Numbered from the stretch's first letter, positions 25,853-36,191 are shown. The stretch is DNA of 64,000 bases from GCA-002708315 sp964460905 (GCA_964460905.1 CAYWRM010000012.1:1-64000), one strand, 5' to 3'. The notes: generated by a model not told the origin, from the sequence alone. Program-made: numbers and translations.

Positions 25853-28800
25853 TTAATAACCAGGGATTTCCTGTCCTTCTATCCATGGAGCTCCGGCATC
25901 TATAAGTTGTTTTTCAAGTATTGGAAACTTATTTTTGGTAATATTTATTAGTTCAATTTGGATTTCGTTAAATTCAATTTTAGCAATATCTAAACTTTTG
26001 ACATGAGTGGGAGTAGGTCCATATGTTGAGTTTCGAACCCCCATGGAAGCGGCATTTAGCCTATTCATAATAGTGGGGTTATTTTTTTCGCCAATTTCAT
26101 GTTTCGATTTATTACCGTACAATTTCTGTTCAATATCAAGTAGTTGTTGGTTTAAGGTATAAATTTCTTTATCAATTTTTCCTGGAGTAATATTCGTAGC
26201 AGCTAAAGCTTTTTTCATTCCGGCAATTTTCATCATAGCGTTATTTAGTGAAATCCTCAAGGCAGATATTGCCATTCTCATATTATCAATCTCATTCCAA
26301 AAAGCCACAGTTTTTTCTGGTGAAGAACCGTCCAATGTACCTTCATACATTCTATTAATTTTAAAAGTAATTGGTTCAGACAACTCAGTTATTTCACCAT
26401 TGATTTTTTTTGATATGCTTACAGAATATTTTCCGGGAAGAACAAGAAAGCTTCCGTTGGTTGAAGGAGGATTAAAAACCGACTTATCATGAATGGTAAT
26501 AGCTCTTGCTGCAGGTTTCCGCAGATCCCAGGCAACACGATGAAATCCTTTTCCTATAGGTCCTTCTAAGCGGCGGACAATATTTCCTTTACTATCTTTA
26601 ATGGTTAATAATATAATTGGAGTTTTTTCTGTTCGTTCTTTTTCAATTTCATTCCAATCTGGAAATGGAACATCCTTTTTTTCCTTTATAAGATCCTTTT
26701 CTAGTTTTATTCGAGCTGTTTTTTTTGTGCTGTATTCTTCCGCAAGATAATAAGTAAAAACGGCTCCAAAGGGTGGGTTAGGTGCAATAAAATATGAAGC
26801 GCCTTGTGACCCCTTTCCACCAAAAGTAGTTGATGATCGAGGGATATACCACCATGCATCACGAGTAGGGAAAAGCGTTGCTTCTTCTTTGAGCTGTTCA
26901 GGACTAATATGTCGTAGCGGGCTATAATCATCCAACACAAAAAACCCTCGCCCAAATGATGCTCCTATTAAATCATTTTCACGTTTTTGTATTACCAAAT
27001 CACGAAAAGAAATTGTAGGGATATTTCCTTTAAGTTCTACCCAACTATTTCCGCCATCTATTGTAAAATAAATACCGAATTCGGTGCCTGCAAACATAAG
27101 TTCGGGTTTAACATGATCTTGAACTAATCGCCAAACCATAGTGCTATCAGGAATATTGCCTACTATTGATTTCCAATTACTACCACGATTTGTACTACGT
27201 AAAATATATGGATTAAAATCGCCATATTTATGGTTATCAAGAACAATATAAACGGTATTAGCATCATGTAAATCTGCCTTAATATTATTAATAAATGCCG
27301 TTGCCGGGACTCCCGGAAGATTGTTAACTTCTATTTTCTGCCAATTTGTACCGCCATCTTCTGTTACCTGAATCAGGCCATCATCGGTTCCCGCATAAAT
27401 CAATCCTTCCTGTAAAGGAGATTCCGACAATGAAGTTATGGTATTGTAATTCGACATTGCATATACATCCCAGGGTGAATCCCAACTCCATGTTTTATCC
27501 ATAACAGGCAAGGTTAGGCGCTTTTGGTTTAGTGTAAGATCGCCCGAAATCGGTTTCCAGCTATCACCCCTGTCATCAGAACGCCAAACACGTTGTGAAG
27601 CAAAATATAATCTTGATGGTGAATGTGGGCTAACCAAAATTGGTGCATCCCAATTATAGCGCTCATAGTCTTCACCGGCTTCTGCCTGAGGCTGGATAAA
27701 AACAATCTCACCTGTGCTTTGATCAATACGATTAAGATTACCCTCTTGCCATTCAGCATATACAATATTAGGGTTTCCGGGCTCTGTGGCAGGTTGATGC
27801 CCATCGGCAAACAAAGTCATATTCCAATCACTGTTGGTAATACCACTTCGGTTATTGGTTCTTGATGGGCCTCCTTGTGTACCATTATCTTGTGTGCCAC
27901 CGTAGATGTTATAGAATGGTAAAGCATCATCAACGGCTAATTTATAGTATTGTGTAATCGGTATATTAGCCATAAACCTCCAGTTTTCAGCTAAATCAAA
28001 ACTTTCATAAACGCCACCATCAGTACCTACAAGAAGATAGTCGGGCTCATCTTTTCTAAAGGCAATAGCGTGATTATCAGAATGCTTGCTCTGCTCTTTC
28101 AATCTTCGAAAATTTTCACCACCATCGTCAGATACCTGAATTCTTACATCAACAAGATAAATTTTATCAAATTGGTGTGGACTTGCATAAAGTTCCTGAT
28201 AATAATGTGGTCCGGTTGCACCTGAAACAGTATTTGATTGTTTTGTCCATGATGCACCTCTGTTGTCAGAACGATAAACGCCACCTGTGCGGCGATCAAG
28301 TTCAATGGCAGCATAAAGCACATCGGGTTTTTGTGGTGAAATGGCCAGACCTATTTTCCCAAGATTTGATGAAGAAAGCCCTACTGTTAGTTTTTTCCAT
28401 GTGATTCCACCATCGGTTGAGCGATGAATACCCGAACCAGGCCCTCCTCCAATATAAGCTGCAACAGTTCGACCACGCTGCCATGTTGCAGCATAAATAA
28501 TATCCGGGTTGCGAGGATCTATTACCATGTCTGTTACACCTGTCCACTCATCATCACCCAGTGTTTTGGTCCATGATTTTCCACCATCAATCGATTTATA
28601 TAATCCACGATCACCCCCTTTAGACCACAAAGGTCCTTGTGCAGCTACCCAAATAATATTCGAATTTTCGGGATGGATAATAATTTTGGATACATGTTGT
28701 GATTCTTTAAGCCCCATGTTTTTCCATGTTTTTCCATCATCATCACTTCGGTAAACACCATCACCAAAACCAACATGACGACCACCAACATTTTCACCGG

Positions 28801-29131
28801 TACCTATCCAGACTATATGCGGATTATTGGGGTCGATTGTAATACAACCGATGGAATAAACATCCTGATTATCAAAAACAGGAGTCCATGTAGTGCCAGC
28901 ATTACTTGTTTTCCAAACACCTCCCGATCCTGCACATACGTACCACAGATTATTATTCTCAGGATGAATTGCAATATCAGATATTCGTCCCGACATAAGA
29001 GCCGGCCCAATATTTCTAAACTCTAAACCTGCAAAGGTTTTTTCATTAAGGAGCTCATCTATATTGTTTTTTTGGGCTGTAATACTTGTTGAAAGGGCAA
29101 TTAGGAATATAATTGAAAGAAGCTTTTTCAT
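25853..29131 (-). CDS. Secreted VPS10/BNR-repeat beta-propeller protein
   Basis: 1092 residues with signal peptide MKKLLSIIFLIALSTSITAQ. Residues ~40-740 hold many Asp-box/BNR repeats (GVWKTSNAGTTW, GVYRSDDDGKTW, GLYKSIDGGKSW, GIHRSTDGGITW, GIYFTIDGGNSW), the sortilin/VPS10-type ten-bladed propeller layout. Residues ~750-900 form a beta-rich domain, and ~930-1092 a helical segment ending EQLIDAGAPWIEGQEIPGY. There is no T9SS tail, so it is probably periplasmic or lipid-independent secreted. Such proteins are common in Bacteroidota and often annotated as glycosyl hydrolases or sortilin-like without proven activity; I claim no catalytic role. Confidence 0.85.
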   Translation of the reverse strand: MKKLLSIIFLIALSTSITAQKNNIDELLNEKTFAGLEFRNIGPALMSGRISDIAIHPENNNLWYVCAGSGGVWKTSNAGTTWTPVFDNQDVYSIGCITIDPNNPHIVWIGTGENVGGRHVGFGDGVYRSDDDGKTWKNMGLKESQHVSKIIIHPENSNIIWVAAQGPLWSKGGDRGLYKSIDGGKSWTKTLGDDEWTGVTDMVIDPRNPDIIYAATWQRGRTVAAYIGGGPGSGIHRSTDGGITWKKLTVGLSSSNLGKIGLAISPQKPDVLYAAIELDRRTGGVYRSDNRGASWTKQSNTVSGATGPHYYQELYASPHQFDKIYLVDVRIQVSDDGGENFRRLKEQSKHSDNHAIAFRKDEPDYLLVGTDGGVYESFDLAENWRFMANIPITQYYKLAVDDALPFYNIYGGTQDNGTQGGPSRTNNRSGITNSDWNMTLFADGHQPATEPGNPNIVYAEWQEGNLNRIDQSTGEIVFIQPQAEAGEDYERYNWDAPILVSPHSPSRLYFASQRVWRSDDRGDSWKPISGDLTLNQKRLTLPVMDKTWSWDSPWDVYAMSNYNTITSLSESPLQEGLIYAGTDDGLIQVTEDGGTNWQKIEVNNLPGVPATAFINNIKADLHDANTVYIVLDNHKYGDFNPYILRSTNRGSNWKSIVGNIPDSTMVWRLVQDHVKPELMFAGTEFGIYFTIDGGNSWVELKGNIPTISFRDLVIQKRENDLIGASFGRGFFVLDDYSPLRHISPEQLKEEATLFPTRDAWWYIPRSSTTFGGKGSQGASYFIAPNPPFGAVFTYYLAEEYSTKKTARIKLEKDLIKEKKDVPFPDWNEIEKERTEKTPIILLTIKDSKGNIVRRLEGPIGKGFHRVAWDLRKPAARAITIHDKSVFNPPSTNGSFLVLPGKYSVSISKKINGEITELSEPITFKINRMYEGTLDGSSPEKTVAFWNEIDNMRMAISALRISLNNAMMKIAGMKKALAATNITPGKIDKEIYTLNQQLLDIEQKLYGNKSKHEIGEKNNPTIMNRLNAASMGVRNSTYGPTPTHVKSLDIAKIEFNEIQIELINITKNKFPILEKQLIDAGAPWIEGQEIPGY

Positions 29132-29311
29132 TGGGGACTAGTTTTGATATAAATATGAGATTTCAAATATAATAAAATTTGACCCGAGGCTTATTTTGAA
29201 ATTTATACATATTGATAAATTATAATTATTTCTCACAACACACGTTTTTAATAATAAACTAAATTTGCCCTACATAAGTATTAGCTTATCTACGGCTAAA
29301 AATGTGATTAT

Positions 29312-30154
29312 ATGAGGAAATTTATTTCAATTATTTCGTTGTTATCTATACTTGTTTCAGTCAGTAGTGCCCAATCATTTAATGGGTTTACTGAGGATGA
29401 AACAACACTATATGCCATGAATAAGCAGGTGGGGCAATTTATTCATCGCTTTAATATGGAAGAAGATAATCTTGGAAAAATTCTTCCCATAAATGACATG
29501 TCGTATCATAGTAATGAATTAAGAGAAAAGTTTCTTCCAGGATTATTTGATAAGTCAAATCCCCGTACATCAGGAAATTTAAAAAGATATTTTATTGATG
29601 ATGTTACAAATAAAGAGAATCCTGTATATCTGAATTTTTTAGATAATGACTGGTATGCTGAAGTTTCAGCAACGTTTTTGCATAACGGGGAAGAAGAAAA
29701 TCTAATTCTTTTTTTAACAGTTGAAGAGGAAAACCTTGGTTCGAAATGGGTGCTTAGCAATGTGTATTATCGCAACCTGTACAAGTTTTTTCCAAAAATT
29801 GATACTACAGAGCAGAAGAAATTATTTTTACACCCACAAAGTCATGAATTAGATTTTATGAATCTTCATAAGGCACTTGAAAACTATCAACAAATTGAGT
29901 ATTATGCTTCAAAAAACTATCAGCCTGATTATCTTACCCTGTTCTTTTACTTAACAAAAACAGGTCAACTTAAATTTAAAGAAATTGATAGTGTTAAATT
30001 TCACTTTTTTCAAATTAAAAACTGGTATTTTGAGTTGTCGTACTTTAACAGAAACAATACTAATTCAGGGTGGTTAATTTCTAATCTTATGTATGTTAAA
30101 GAAGAAAATAAGCATGAATTGATCAGAACATATAAACTATGCGCTTCAGAATAA
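29312..30154 (+). CDS. Secreted protein of unknown function, coupled to the LRR protein gene
   Basis: 280 residues with signal peptide (MRKFISIISLLSILVSVSSAQ). The rest is rich in aromatic, Asn and Glu residues and shows no motif I recognise. Its end overlaps the start of the next gene by 16 nt, so the two are likely co-translated and may act together in the periplasm. TAAATTTG at 29260-29267 could be its -7 box. Confidence 0.7.
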   Translation: MRKFISIISLLSILVSVSSAQSFNGFTEDETTLYAMNKQVGQFIHRFNMEEDNLGKILPINDMSYHSNELREKFLPGLFDKSNPRTSGNLKRYFIDDVTNKENPVYLNFLDNDWYAEVSATFLHNGEEENLILFLTVEEENLGSKWVLSNVYYRNLYKFFPKIDTTEQKKLFLHPQSHELDFMNLHKALENYQQIEYYASKNYQPDYLTLFFYLTKTGQLKFKEIDSVKFHFFQIKNWYFELSYFNRNNTNSGWLISNLMYVKEENKHELIRTYKLCASE

Positions 30155-32772
30155 TTTTACTTACTGTTATCAGCCTAATTGTTTTCTCGGGTAATAATAT
30201 TGCCCAAAACGATAGCATATTAACTGCTGAAGAAATTAATAGCTATTCTGTTCAAAGCAAACAGCTTGTGAGCTATCTGGAGGGGACATTAAACTTTTTG
30301 GGAGATTCTGATGAATTGCCATCTGATAAGGACATTATTTTTAATGAGAGTTTTTTGAAAGTTTTCGCTAGTGATAAAGTACAAGTTGAAGATGATCTTG
30401 ATGAAAATCGTGAGATGCCTCTAAATAAAGATGTTCAGGCTTATTTAAAAGATATTGATTTCTTTTATAAAAATGTAAATTTTACTCTTGATGTTGAAAA
30501 AATAGAGCAACTGGTTACCGATAGTGGCATAATAGTTTTTAAACTTACATTAAACCGACATCTTGAAGGGATTACTGTAAATAATGATACTGTTGATAAT
30601 AATCAATTGCGGTATATAGAAATTAATCTTGATCCTCTGAAAAGAGACTTAAAGATTGCAAGTATTTATACAACAAAGATAAGGGAGAAAGAGGAGCTGA
30701 GATATTGGTGGAATGATATGTCTGCTGAATGGAAAAATTATTTTGGCAAGTCGGTCATTGTCTTCGATACACTTCCATTTAAGAATATTATCTGGTTTTC
30801 TGATAGTTCGCTGGTAAGCGAGAAATGGAAAGAAGTAATTACAATTGATACAATCCACGTTAATGTGAATGACTCCCTGTTGCTTTCTGACGATAATATG
30901 GTTATAAAAACTGACACTGTCTTTAGCCTGATTCCTGATACAATAATTGTAAATACATCAACAATCTTCAGGTTGCTAAAGTCCTTTAGAAAAATCAATT
31001 TTATTGATTTATCGAATAACTTAACTATTAGTAATCTAATACCCCTTTCTGAGCTTACTGAATTGAAGGAAATTAATATTTCAAACACTTTAATTGATGA
31101 CTTAACGCCAATAAGAAATTTAAATAAACTTGAAGTATTTAATTGCTCCGGAACACCCATGAGCAGTATTGAACCCCTAAGATATACTACTGCTATAAAA
31201 GAACTTAATTGCTCTGATACACCAATTGAAAATGTTAGGGTTATTGCAAACTTGCGTGAGTTAACTGAGTTAGATCTGTCAAATACCAGTATATCGCAAC
31301 TTAATGCATTATCTGCATTAACGAATTTGACTCATTTGAAAATTTCAGGGACTAAAATTAGCGATTTGACACCTCTAAAGAATCTCAAACGGCTCTCGGA
31401 TTTAAATTTATCAAATACACAATTACAAAATTTAACTTCAATTGACTCGCTTACCAGCGTACAAAATATTAATATTGATAGTACTAATATTGTAAGCCTG
31501 AACTCGTTATCAAACTTTAGTAAGTTAACAGTATTACAGGCAAATTATACTTCTATTACCGACCTCAGTCCGCTAAACCATCACCCCTCATTAAAAGTAA
31601 TTTATTGTGATAATAGTAATGTTACAATGAATGAAGCCAATGGTTTTATGGATTCTAATCCACAATGCCTTGTAATATATAATTCGCAGGAGCTCATTAA
31701 TTGGTGGAATGGGTTAACTGTTGAGTGGAAAGATATTCTGGGTGCTAAATGTAATTTATCATTACCTATTACAAAAGAAAAATTGCACCAACTTATAAAT
31801 CAAACAAGCATAACAGTTGCTTTTAACAGGAATATTCGTTCGGCCGAACCATTACTAATGTTACATCGTCTTGAAGAACTTGATATTCAACATACATCAA
31901 TTTCTAATTTGGCACCTTTATCGGGATTAAACAATTTGGAAATCTTAAACCTAAATAATACGAAGGTTAATACACTTTCTCCTTTGTCATTACTACACAA
32001 TTTAAAACAAATTAGCTTTGAAAATACGGAAATTGATGTGTTAGCACCTCTTTCTAATTCCCACAGCATTGAGAATATTTATTGTGATAATTCAAAAATA
32101 ACAGAAGAAGAAGCTATTAATTTTAAGAATTTGCATAATACGTGTTTGATAGTTTATCAGAGTTTAAAGTTGAGGATGTGGTGGGACAATCTTGATGGTG
32201 AGTGGCAACAAATGTTTAGAAATCAATTTAGCTTAGCGTTAAATCCATCAAACGAAGAATTACAAGAACTTGTTGATTTAACAGAGCTTGTTATCATAAA
32301 TAATTTATCTATTAATAATCTAAATCCATTACATATTTTTACCAGACTTGAAGAGCTAACCGTAACCAAGACATCCATAACAGATTTGTCACCAGTTTTA
32401 TCGCTTACGGGACTTAAAAAACTTAATATTTCCAGTAATCCTGTTTTTGAATTGGGATCGATTTCCAATCTTACAAATTTGAGCGAGCTGGCAATTGAAA
32501 ATACTTCTGTTGAAGACCTTGAACCAGTCTCAGGATTGGAAAATTTAGTGAGTTTAAACATTGCCGGAACCAGAATAAAAACATTAAAATATATTCAAAA
32601 CTTAAACAATCTTGAGAAATTATATATTAATAATACACGTGTGAAGAGCATAAAACCACTGATGACATTATCGAAGCTGGAATTATTACAGTGTTATAAT
32701 ACCTCTATTAAGAAATCAAAGATTTATGAGTTTAAGGCATTACACACAAAGGCGGAGGTCGTTTATTATTAA
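30139..32772 (+). CDS. Secreted leucine-rich-repeat protein with three WW-EW linker modules
   Basis: 877 residues with signal peptide ending NNIAQ (~23). Residues ~60-185 are a beta-rich N-terminal domain. The rest has three blocks of internalin-like 22-residue LRRs (LTELDLSNTSISQLNALSAL pattern). Each block is preceded by a Trp-rich motif: YWWNDMSAEWKNYFG (W190), NWWNGLTVEWKDILG (W522) and MWWDNLDGEWQQMF (W681). These may cap each LRR block. A binding role is expected; there is no T9SS tail or lipobox. It overlaps the preceding secreted-protein gene by 16 nt. Confidence 0.8.
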   Translation: MRFRIILLTVISLIVFSGNNIAQNDSILTAEEINSYSVQSKQLVSYLEGTLNFLGDSDELPSDKDIIFNESFLKVFASDKVQVEDDLDENREMPLNKDVQAYLKDIDFFYKNVNFTLDVEKIEQLVTDSGIIVFKLTLNRHLEGITVNNDTVDNNQLRYIEINLDPLKRDLKIASIYTTKIREKEELRYWWNDMSAEWKNYFGKSVIVFDTLPFKNIIWFSDSSLVSEKWKEVITIDTIHVNVNDSLLLSDDNMVIKTDTVFSLIPDTIIVNTSTIFRLLKSFRKINFIDLSNNLTISNLIPLSELTELKEINISNTLIDDLTPIRNLNKLEVFNCSGTPMSSIEPLRYTTAIKELNCSDTPIENVRVIANLRELTELDLSNTSISQLNALSALTNLTHLKISGTKISDLTPLKNLKRLSDLNLSNTQLQNLTSIDSLTSVQNINIDSTNIVSLNSLSNFSKLTVLQANYTSITDLSPLNHHPSLKVIYCDNSNVTMNEANGFMDSNPQCLVIYNSQELINWWNGLTVEWKDILGAKCNLSLPITKEKLHQLINQTSITVAFNRNIRSAEPLLMLHRLEELDIQHTSISNLAPLSGLNNLEILNLNNTKVNTLSPLSLLHNLKQISFENTEIDVLAPLSNSHSIENIYCDNSKITEEEAINFKNLHNTCLIVYQSLKLRMWWDNLDGEWQQMFRNQFSLALNPSNEELQELVDLTELVIINNLSINNLNPLHIFTRLEELTVTKTSITDLSPVLSLTGLKKLNISSNPVFELGSISNLTNLSELAIENTSVEDLEPVSGLENLVSLNIAGTRIKTLKYIQNLNNLEKLYINNTRVKSIKPLMTLSKLELLQCYNTSIKKSKIYEFKALHTKAEVVYY

Positions 32773-32864
32773 GTACAGGCTACAAAAAATGTCATTCATT
32801 GCATGGCAAATAATTTAGTAAGGTTGATTAGTTGTGAAGTTAAACAGTTTAAAATTCTAATATT

Positions 32865-33299
32865 TTGAATATCCAAATTACTGACTATAAACAGGGCGAC
32901 TACGACACTTTAATTAAACTGTGGGAAGTAGCAGGATTGCCATATAAACCGCTTGGTCGCGATAGTCACAAAAGTATTGCAAAAGAAATTGATAATGGCA
33001 TAAGTAAATTTTTGTTTGCACAACTTTGCGACAAATATATTGGTTCAGCGTTAATAACTCATGATGGAAGAAAAGGCTGGATTAACCGGGTTGTTGTGTT
33101 GCCTGAACACAGAAATAAAGGCATAGCCCGGAAATTAGTTGAGGCTGGCGAAATATGGCTAAAACAACAGGGGATAGGAATATTTGCCTGCCAGATAGAA
33201 GGATACAATAACGACTCATTTGAAGCATTTAAGAAAATGGGATACATACCGTTTGAAGGTATTAAGTATTTAACAAAGAGAATACATCCTGATATTTGA
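32865..33299 (+). CDS. GNAT-family N-acetyltransferase
   Basis: 144 residues. The acetyl-CoA-binding motif A is NRVVVLPEHRNKGIARKLVEAGEIW, with the R/Q-x-x-G-x-A signature in HRNKGIARK; SFEAFKKMGYIPF is motif B. The substrate is unknown. The start is TTG 32865, because the family's first beta strand (IQITDYKQGDYDTL) begins there and no ATG is near. Confidence 0.82.
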   Translation: MNIQITDYKQGDYDTLIKLWEVAGLPYKPLGRDSHKSIAKEIDNGISKFLFAQLCDKYIGSALITHDGRKGWINRVVVLPEHRNKGIARKLVEAGEIWLKQQGIGIFACQIEGYNNDSFEAFKKMGYIPFEGIKYLTKRIHPDI

Positions 33300-33361
33300 A
33301 GAGTGTAATCATTGTTATCGTTGATGTCGATGCCTGCCTTCTAGCAAGGTCTGTTGTCGGA

Positions 33362-34015
33362 TTAATTTGCGGCAATTTTCTTTTTCCTTTTGGAGGACAA
33401 AACAGAAACTATAACAATTCCAACAGGAAGTAACAGCATCGATAGTTCCCAGTAGCCTGTATTAATAAATGTAACAACGGTTGCTAATACAGCGACAAGC
33501 GGCTCTACTGTCATCTCTTGATTTATAGTTTTAATCTGTTCCTTAGTTATTCCTTTGTAAAGAAGCCTATGGTTATGTGAGGCATAATACCAACTCAAAA
33601 AAGCAAATAAGCCAATAAAAAACATATCGAGATTAAAAAACAATTGAACATAAATATCATCACCAAATTGCATGCTTAGTATATTTGTGAAGGGAGAAAG
33701 AGCAATAAAAAAAAGATAAAGAACATTAATCCATATATAAGGCTGATCCACCCTGGCCATATATTTCGACTGATTATAATTAGTAACCCAATATAGTGCT
33801 ATAAACAGAAATACCAGAAAAGCTGTGACAAGTTCTGATATACTATTTATGATAAAGGCAGAGGGATCTTTATCATATTCGGCCCAGTAAGAAGGATCAT
33901 TAAATGACATCATCCCGGAGATAATAAACAGTACCATTGAGACAGCAAAGACTATATCGGTCATACGCTGTATGCGTTCTGGTGATTGAATTATAGAATC
34001 GGTTTCAGTTTTCAT
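33362..34015 (-). CDS. TMEM175-like (DUF1211) membrane protein, putative K+ channel
   Basis: 217 residues with about six hydrophobic helices. The first reads ERIQRMTDIVFAVSMVLFI, similar to the RxxxFSDxVFAIA opening of bacterial TMEM175 channels, here with MTD in place of FSD. A second group is ALYWVTNYNQSKYM, close to the W-x-x-H/N pattern. TMEM175 proteins conduct K+ through a hydrophobic filter. It starts 5 nt after the stop of a classical K+-channel gene, so the two are co-transcribed. The family call is moderate. Confidence 0.55.
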   Translation of the reverse strand: MKTETDSIIQSPERIQRMTDIVFAVSMVLFIISGMMSFNDPSYWAEYDKDPSAFIINSISELVTAFLVFLFIALYWVTNYNQSKYMARVDQPYIWINVLYLFFIALSPFTNILSMQFGDDIYVQLFFNLDMFFIGLFAFLSWYYASHNHRLLYKGITKEQIKTINQEMTVEPLVAVLATVVTFINTGYWELSMLLLPVGIVIVSVLSSKRKKKIAAN

Positions 34016-34020
34016 ATTAA

Positions 34021-34665
34021 TTAATTTAATGGTTTATTTATTTTTGATTTAAGTCCGACTAAATGTCCAATCATTATAGCAATATATAAAACCCCAAGCA
34101 CTGTTTCGAACATAACTACAACCTTAGCAACTTTATGAACCGGCAATATGTCACCAAAGCCAAGAGTAGTTAGGGTTACAAAACTAAAATAGATCATATC
34201 ACCACTAATATCCCCAAGTTTGTCAATATTATAAACAATTGATCCGGGTATTATTATTTCAATAAAACTATATAGAAACCCAAATGTAATCCCAATTAAC
34301 AAATAAACTGAAATAGCATTGCTAATATCTGAATATGAGCTAACGTCTTTTGACATAATCAGGTAAAACATAATAGAAGTATATATTGAAAAAAGGATTG
34401 CTAAACTTAAATACTGTGCAGCAAGCATGTTAGAATCATCAAAAAAATGAGTGATATAAACAAACCCCATTATCGATATACTGATAATTATCATTATCCA
34501 GAATAATCGTTTATTAGCTGCTATTAATGAAAGCCAAATGATACCGCTAATTGTTAGAAATAGGAGGGAGATAATAAAACCACCACTAACATCCTCCATA
34601 AAAGTGTCCAATACCATTAAAACAATAAGAGATAAAACGAATAAGTGGCTCTTTATGAACTTCAT
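34021..34665 (-). CDS. Potassium-channel-like membrane protein with TLGFGD selectivity filter
   Basis: 214 residues with six predicted helices. Between the last two, VTLTTLGFGDILP (~158-170) is a pore loop with a GFGD filter, as in two-pore/Ion_trans_2 channels. The fourth helix lacks the regular arginines of a voltage sensor. There is no cytosolic RCK domain in the chain. It is followed 5 nt later by a TMEM175-like gene. Confidence 0.82.
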   Translation of the reverse strand: MKFIKSHLFVLSLIVLMVLDTFMEDVSGGFIISLLFLTISGIIWLSLIAANKRLFWIMIIISISIMGFVYITHFFDDSNMLAAQYLSLAILFSIYTSIMFYLIMSKDVSSYSDISNAISVYLLIGITFGFLYSFIEIIIPGSIVYNIDKLGDISGDMIYFSFVTLTTLGFGDILPVHKVAKVVVMFETVLGVLYIAIMIGHLVGLKSKINKPLN

Positions 34666-34789
34666 GATTGTAAGTTTAGGTAGACAAAATGTTCAGGTAA
34701 AATACCAGTTGGTTTTTTTGATATTCATTCATTTTGCCAAAGTTACTAATTTTATCTACTACCCTGACAACCCGTGATGTTGCCCCTTT

Positions 34790-35080
34790 TTAATTCTTAA
34801 TAATTTTGCAATAAACCTGCAAGTTATTTGCCTGCAACTTAATTATATACATGCCGGGGCTTAAGTCTGAAATATCAATTTGTTTTGAATATGTTCCACT
34901 CGGTTTCACACCTTCATTATATTGTTTTATAACCTGTCCGTTTAGATCAACAATTGGCACTATCTGTGATCCAATTGTATCAACAATCATTGTGTTTTGG
35001 TAGGGTGTATTCGACCATTGTGCAATAGTTATCATTGGTATTGCACAAATTAACAGGGAAATAGCAATAATTTTTTTCAT
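34790..35080 (-). CDS. Miniature secreted protein consisting of a signal peptide and a T9SS sorting domain
   Basis: 96 residues. Signal peptide 1-20 (MKKIIAISLLICAIPMITIA) is followed by a ~10-residue linker. A complete type A T9SS C-terminal domain follows (VPIVDLNGQVIKQYNEG ... ISDLSPGMYIIKLQANN ... KIIKN). No passenger domain is present. It could be the remnant of a deleted cargo gene or a free-standing CTD. It follows a propeller lipoprotein by 43 nt on the same strand. Confidence 0.72.
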   Translation of the reverse strand: MKKIIAISLLICAIPMITIAQWSNTPYQNTMIVDTIGSQIVPIVDLNGQVIKQYNEGVKPSGTYSKQIDISDLSPGMYIIKLQANNLQVYCKIIKN

Positions 35081-35123
35081 GCTAAATAGTTTTTAGGTTT
35101 AGATAAAAGGTTTACTTAATTTT

Positions 35124-36191
35124 CTATTTAATAAATGATACTTTATTCATCCATGCATCTGTCTCAATACAAAGCTCCCAAAGTTGTCCACCATCGGAAG
35201 TCTTCATTATTTTCCCATGGTTATAATTATATGCATCCACACCTACAATAACACACAAATCGAGTCCATAAGAATCAATACCTACCAAAAACATATTTTT
35301 TGGTTGAACTGAATTTTGCTTGCTCCATGAATCCCCACCATTCTTTGTGATATAAATTCCATCATAATCAAATGCTCCCCACCATGTTTGGGCATCTAGC
35401 ATTTTCAGGCAGTTAATATCACCTCCATTGGTTTCTCCGGTTATCGAATCATTTTTCCAGAGTTGTCCACCGTCATTGCTATAGATGTAATGCGAACGTT
35501 GTCCGTAAATAACAATATTGGTTGGATCGGATGAGGTAACACCAATCCACCTGTTTTTGTTAAAATCATTTACCGGGACAATAGAATCCCATGATTGTCC
35601 GGCATCGGTTGTTCTGGCAATAAATCCATCATTATTGTTTTTACTATCATACCCTCCTGTAACATAAACAACATTTGAATTGATGGCATGAATACCCTGC
35701 AAGGCCTTATCTTTTAATACTTCCGAATTAAATGCAACCCATGTGTTTCCTGCATTTGTTGAATGGTAGACCTCTCCGGAGTGCCCACTTATCCAGATAT
35801 TACCAGAGCCGATTAAGGAAATAGATGCCAATTCAACATTTATACGCTGGGAAGGTGCAGCAACACGATTCCAGTTTATTCCTCCATCGGTGGTTTTTAA
35901 TATCACGTTTTGATTGGCAACAGCCCAAACAGTATTTTCATCAACAGCCCATACATCGTTCACATCAATACCTTGTAATGCAGTCTGGTCTGCACCCTGC
36001 CTCACCCAGTTCTCGCCTCCATTGTCCGAAAAATAAATAAGGCCATAATTTGTACTGTCGGCATTCCCAACAGCCCATACATATTTCTTTTTATTGGGAT
36101 CATTATTGTCTTTTTTACATCCTAACAGAATAATCAGCGAACAGAATAATACAAAGAATAACGCTAAAGAGTATACAGATTTTGTTTTCAT
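35124..36191 (-). CDS. Lipoprotein with BNR/Ycf48-like beta-propeller
   Basis: 355 residues from MKTKSVYSLALF (36191); a second ATG 15 nt upstream is possible. The lipobox SLIILLGC puts the lipidated Cys at 25. Repeated blades follow (IYFSDNGGENW, ILKTTDGGINW, VYHSTNAGNTW, IARTTDAGQSW, IYITKNGGDSW, IMKTSDGGQLW), about seven in all. It is expected at the outer membrane. Ycf48-type propellers assist photosystem assembly elsewhere; here the role is unknown. Confidence 0.8.
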   Translation of the reverse strand: MKTKSVYSLALFFVLFCSLIILLGCKKDNNDPNKKKYVWAVGNADSTNYGLIYFSDNGGENWVRQGADQTALQGIDVNDVWAVDENTVWAVANQNVILKTTDGGINWNRVAAPSQRINVELASISLIGSGNIWISGHSGEVYHSTNAGNTWVAFNSEVLKDKALQGIHAINSNVVYVTGGYDSKNNNDGFIARTTDAGQSWDSIVPVNDFNKNRWIGVTSSDPTNIVIYGQRSHYIYSNDGGQLWKNDSITGETNGGDINCLKMLDAQTWWGAFDYDGIYITKNGGDSWSKQNSVQPKNMFLVGIDSYGLDLCVIVGVDAYNYNHGKIMKTSDGGQLWELCIETDAWMNKVSFIK

